Shown here: piece after piece, positions 61,039 to 64,000 of the stretch
How positions within the stretch are numbered: the stretch's first letter is position 1
Layout of the letters: each line of letters begins with the position of its first letter
Source of the DNA: Streptomyces marianii
Lineage (GTDB): Bacteria; Actinomycetota; Actinomycetes; Streptomycetales; Streptomycetaceae
Length of the DNA stretch: 64,000 nucleotides
Assembly (NCBI RefSeq): GCF_005795905.1
Contig: NZ_VAWE01000001.1
Location: 8,249,501 to 8,313,500 of the forward strand
Direction: 5' to 3'
The notes under the pieces: generated by a model
What the model saw: the letters and a program-made list of their open reading frames with translations, nothing else
Told to the model about the DNA's origin: nothing
Databases searched by the model: none
Translations under genes and position numbers: made by a program

Positions 61039-61540
61039 TCAAAGTCGAGTGCTGCGGGCCTCGGTGACCTCGCGTGCGACGGCGCGGAAGGTGTCCATCG
61101 CGGTCGGCCAGGACAGACGCAGATCCCGGGCGGCCTGGATGACGGTGGAGGCGGCGTCGCGCCGTCCCCGCCCGGCAGCATCGAGCAGTCCCATGGTGAT
61201 CCGTGCGCCGGCCGGCAGCTGCGGTATCTGCTCGGTGGACGACCCGCGCGGGCAGCCGGCCTCCCGGCACCACCGGCGGCGCTTGTGCCGGCGCAACTCC
61301 AACCCGCTCTCGCCGTACGGAAGATCGCGGGGCCGGGTCACCGGCGAGCCCCTCACCCTGGTGGCGAACACCCCGCAGGCCTTGCACGCCCGGGTCCTGT
61401 CCTCGGCCGTGGCCAGGTGGACCCGGGCGTGCCCCGTCCGCCAGCCTCTCGACCCGGACGACGGACACCCCGCCGAGGTCGAGCAGATACGTCGTATCGT
61501 CGAGCAAGCCCGTGGCTCCTGCGTGATCGTTCTGCTAGAG
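61039..61540 (-). pseudogene. ISL3-family transposase remnant (N-terminal part)
   Basis: The minus strand reads LLDDTTYLLDLGGVSVVRVE (from about 61510), then FATRVRGSPVTRPRDLPYGE, SGLELRRHKRRRWCREAGCP, EQIPQLPAGARITMGLLDAA and STVIQAARDLRLSWPTAMDT. This is the zinc-binding and helix-turn-helix start of ISL3 transposases, with a frameshift near 61370. The DDE part is absent. An inverted repeat (TGCGTGATC..., about 61521-61559) just upstream may be part of its regulatory end. Confidence 0.75.
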
Positions 61541-61787
61541 AACAGAAATGATCACGCAGTCCACGGGCACCTCGCGTCCAAGGCCAAGCAGCCCAATCCA
61601 ACACGAAGCGTGAACGCCGCGTCAGCAAGCCGAACCAGCGCGCCGCTCAACTTCGAAGGCCCGGATACGTGCAGCCCGGCGCCTGCTCAACACGGTCCGA
61701 GGTGCTGCCGTGGAACGGTGTGGGGTCGCGGGGCGGGCGCGGCTGACGGGGTGCGGGCAGTGTGTAGCGCACCCCGTCAGCTGAGGG
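61541..61787. other. Short unassigned stretch
   Basis: About 250 bases between the ISL3 remnant and the lectin gene 3' end. No gene; the TGCGTGATC inverted repeat lies at its left edge. Confidence 0.35.
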
Positions 61788-63074
61788 TTAGTTGTAGCGG
61801 TTGGCGAGCTTGGTGGAGGTGTAGACCCAGGCGCCGGGGTTGGATGCCCAGCCGGCTTGGCCGCCGTTGAACATGGCGTCGGGGCGGGCGGTCCAGGTCC
61901 ACATCTTTACGACGTCGTCGGTCTGGTGGTTCATGATGGCGAGGTCGTCGCGGCCGTCGCCGTTGAAGTCACCGGTTGCCATCTGCAGGCGGGTGACGTC
62001 CAGGCCGCCAGCGCTGTTGAGGGTGACCTTGGCGGAGCCGAACTTGCTCTGGCCGTCGACCTTCTGGAACAGCATGGTGCTGGTCTTGTCGCTGCCGTCG
62101 TCGTAGGCGTACCAGACCAGGGTGTCGTCGTGGCCGTCGCCGTTGAAGTCACCGGCCTGCGGGAAGGCCTGGTCCCACTTGAGGGTGGTCTCCCACCACG
62201 TTGTGGGGTTGGCGAAGGTCCCGTTGGGCTGGGTGGTGAAGACGTAGGTCTTCATCCCGTTGCCGCCCTGGTTGTAGTAGACGCCGAGCTCTTCGCGGCC
62301 GTCGCCGTTGAAGTCGCCGGTGACGAACTTCGTGCTGGTGCGCAGCCAGGTGCCGGCGGGTGCGGACCAGGAGGCGACGGGGGTGTTGAAGGTGCCGTCG
62401 GTCTTGGTGGTGAAGGTGTGCAGCTTGGTGGTGCCGTCGGCTCCGGCGTACCAGACGGCCATGTCGTCGCGGCCGTCGCCGTTGAAGTCGCCAGCCTGCG
62501 GGGTCATGTAGCTGTAGTGGAAGGGGCCGCCCGCGGGGGAGCTCCAGGCCTGGACGGGGGTGGCGAAGCCTCCGTCGGTCTTGCCGAGGGCGACGAAGGC
62601 CTTCACGCTGGCGTCGCTGTAGCCGCGCAGCAGCGCCATGTCGCTGCGGCCGTCGCCGTTGAAGTCACCGGAGACGAACTTCATGTACCTGGCGTCCCAC
62701 TCGCCCACCGGCGCGGCGTAGGACTTGAACGGCGCACCGATCGCGCCGTTGTCGCCCTGGCCGAAGAAGGTGTACGTGGCGTCCGAGCCGGCGGCGAAGT
62801 CGTACCAGGCTCCGATGTCGCTGCGGCCGTCACCGTTGATGTCGTTGCGGACGACGGTGTTGCTGGACCACTGGGACTGTTTCTGGGTGTTGTGGACGAC
62901 GAGGTTGCCGCGGTCGGTGAGCGTGGCCGTACCCCCGGCGGCGATGGTCTTGGACTCCCAGAGGGTGGTGGTGTCCGCGGCGTTGCGGACGACCAGGTTG
63001 CCGCTGGCGTCGAATCGCGCGGTGGCGCCGGCGTTGCCGGCGGTGCCGGTGGACCACAAGGTCTTGCCGGCCTT
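61788..63074 (-). pseudogene. B-lectin plus FG-GAP/VCBS repeat protein, 5' end lost
   Basis: The remaining ~428 residues begin in a bulb-type mannose-binding lectin domain (GKTLWSTGTAGNAGATARFD, DASGNLVVRNAADTTTLWES, LTDRGNLVVHN). Five or six FG-GAP-like Ca-binding repeats follow, each with DxNGDGRxD (INGDGRSDIGAWYDF, FNGDGRSDMALL, FNGDGRDDMAVWY, FNGDGREELGVYY, FNGDGHDDTLVWY, FNGDGRDDLAI). It should be a secreted or surface protein that binds carbohydrate, but the signal peptide and first part are missing and the frame is closed by a stop at 63096. The IS starts immediately upstream. Confidence 0.78.
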
Positions 63075-63310
63075 AGGGGGCGTATTGCGTCGTGATCAAT
63101 GAGCAGTGTGCATCGTGAAACTTGCACGTCAGGTGGGCTGGTGTGCACGGGGTTCGGGGTGCTCGGGCTGGTCGCTGGCGGGTGTCCATGGTGAAGATCG
63201 TCTGACCGGTCGGCGGGGAGGGTTCTCTGGCTCTGCTGCGCCTGCGTGAGCGGGCCGCCTACGATCCGCCCCCGTGTCGATACGTCAGGGATCGTGGGGA
63301 GGGTGTGGGG

Positions 63311-63763
63311 ATGTCCGATCTGGAGCGGATCACGGCTCGTCGTAGCGAACTGGACGCGCTAGCTGAGGAGTTGGCCAAGCGGCTTCAGGAGGTCGAGGCC
63401 GAGCGGGAGGAGCTGGGGATCGCTGAGCGGGTCCTGCGCCGTCTGGCCGAACAGGACCGGGCTGACACGGAGGCCGCAGGGGCGGCTCCGAGGAAAGCGC
63501 AGGTGGCCGGGCGTGCGGTGCTGCTGATCCCGCACCGGGGTGAGAGTGGCGACGAGGCCGCGCTGCCCGCCGACTACCACCGGATCCTGGCGATCGTGCG
63601 GGCCGACGGCGGCCCAGTGCAGGTCAGGGCGGTGGGTGAGGAACTGGGACTCGAGGTGGGGGTGCGCGGGAAGCTGGAGCCGCTGCGGGCGAAGATGACC
63701 AAGCTCGCCGATCGTGGCTGGCTGCACAAGCGGCCTGACGGGAAGTTCACCGCACGTCTTTAG
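63311..63763 (+). CDS. IS accessory protein: N-terminal coiled coil plus winged helix (intact copy)
   Basis: ATG 63311 follows GAGGG at about eight bases. The 150-residue protein begins with a heptad-like helix (LERITARRSELDALAEELAK, RLQEVEAEREELGIAERVLR), has a VAGRAVLLIPHRGESG linker and ends in a winged-helix-like part (ALPADYHRILAIVRADGGPV, LEPLRAKMTKLADRGWLHKR, PDGKFTARL). It lies 64 bases upstream of the transposase gene inside the same IS. Decayed copies occur at 14845 and 45609. The role is unknown; a DNA-binding regulator of transposition or a target/complex protein is inferred. Confidence 0.8.
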   Translation: MSDLERITARRSELDALAEELAKRLQEVEAEREELGIAERVLRRLAEQDRADTEAAGAAPRKAQVAGRAVLLIPHRGESGDEAALPADYHRILAIVRADGGPVQVRAVGEELGLEVGVRGKLEPLRAKMTKLADRGWLHKRPDGKFTARL

Positions 63764-63827
63764 CATCTGCGGACCGGGGCGACGAGAGGGCGTAACCGGC
63801 GGGCTCCCGGCGGCAGTTGAATTTGGT

Positions 63828-64000
63828 GTGAAGAAAAACAACCCTCCCGTCGAGGGCCCTGACGGCCTTGTCTACACCGCCCGCCTGCCGCTGCCGAGTG
63901 CCACCTTGAACTGGCTCGCCGACCTGTTACGCGGCCACTTCAAGAAGATCGGCTCCAGGTGGCGGGCCCTGCCCGCGGGGAAGATCGCCGGCATCGTGCT
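63828..64000 (+). CDS. IS5-like transposase (N-terminal part, runs off the window)
   Basis: Starts at GTG 63828. The visible 57 residues (KKNNPPVEGPDGLVYTARLP, LPSATLNWLADLLRGHFKKI, GSRWRALPAGKIAGIVL) match the helix-turn-helix start of Streptomyces IS5/DDE_Tnp_4-type transposases. The catalytic part lies to the right of the window. The 45.6-kb wreck retains the other end of a related protein. Confidence 0.75.
   Translation, partial: MKKNNPPVEGPDGLVYTARLPLPSATLNWLADLLRGHFKKIGSRWRALPAGKIAGIV

Larger units (their letters stand above)
63100..64000 (+). mobile_element. Left part of an apparently intact IS (IS5-like) with an accessory gene
   Basis: Begins with the terminal repeat TGAGCAGTGTGCATCGTGAA (63100-63119), which matches in inverted form the IS end at 46573-46592. 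Contains the accessory gene (63311-63763) and the start of the transposase gene (63828 on); the rest and the right end lie beyond the window. Confidence 0.8.

Noticed and set aside
1..64000. tRNA, rRNA or replication-origin features
   Set aside because: No cloverleaf, rRNA-like or DnaA-box cluster was recognised on either strand.

Overview
The window is very high G+C DNA (strong G/C bias at third codon positions, GTG and TTG starts, GGAGG-type ribosome binding sites). It carries gene families typical of Streptomyces: an AfsR-like SARP regulator, a SpoIIE-type phosphatase with a fused anti-sigma kinase domain, a MEDS-STAS protein and a microbial transglutaminase. It reads as a Streptomyces chromosomal-arm region: almost no housekeeping genes, many regulators and secreted proteins, and a dense litter of broken insertion sequences. 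No rRNA, tRNA or CRISPR array was seen.

Layout. 0-5 kb: 3' part of an AfsR-like regulator, a tiny membrane protein, and an ECF sigma factor translationally coupled to a membrane protein. 5-9 kb: an HSL-type esterase, a small membrane protein, a YoaK/DUF1275 protein, and remnants of IS3 and ISL3 transposases. 9-15 kb: a Cache-PAS-GAF-PP2C-HATPase stress regulator, a solute-binding lipoprotein, an orphan OmpR-type regulator and IS debris. 16.2-22.2 kb: a compact ribose operon (lacI-rbsA-rbsCB fusion-rbsK-rbsD) behind two LacI-type operators. 22.2-22.6 kb: a 28-bp-stem hairpin followed by 21-bp tandem repeats. 22.9-29.7 kb: a small secreted protein, a MEDS-STAS/HATPase pair, a drug-efflux MFS protein, and a TetR gene diverging from two small membrane proteins over a 43-bp nested palindrome.

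29.7-36 kb: IS256 and IS701 wrecks, then a serine hydrolase diverging from a two-component system that runs on into a secreted helical protein and a lipoprotein. 36-41.5 kb: NADPH oxidoreductase/GlxA-type regulator, TetR, SDR and PEBP genes. 41.8-49.6 kb: a truncated XRE regulator, a broken IS5 transposase, two acetyltransferases, a wrecked IS, a TetR/hydrolase pair and a haloalkane dehalogenase. 49.6-53.3 kb: an ABC ATPase pseudogene, a second serine hydrolase and a TetR. 53.4-57.8 kb: a quinone oxidoreductase, a secreted hydrolase homologue lacking its catalytic triad, and a secreted propeller plus neocarzinostatin-like protein. 59.6-60.9 kb: transglutaminase. 61-64 kb: ISL3 debris, a lectin/FG-GAP gene that has lost its 5' end, and the left part of an apparently intact IS whose relatives lie broken at 14.8 and 45.6 kb.

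How the parts fit. Several units are regulator-target pairs with visible operators (LacI/ribose, TetR/small membrane proteins, TetR/hydrolase, AraC/oxidoreductase, TetR/quinone oxidoreductase). The most instructive mobile-DNA observation is that the IS at the right edge and the wreck at 45.6-46.6 kb share a 20-bp terminal inverted repeat, and that repeat encodes the last residues and the stop codon of the adjacent tetR gene.
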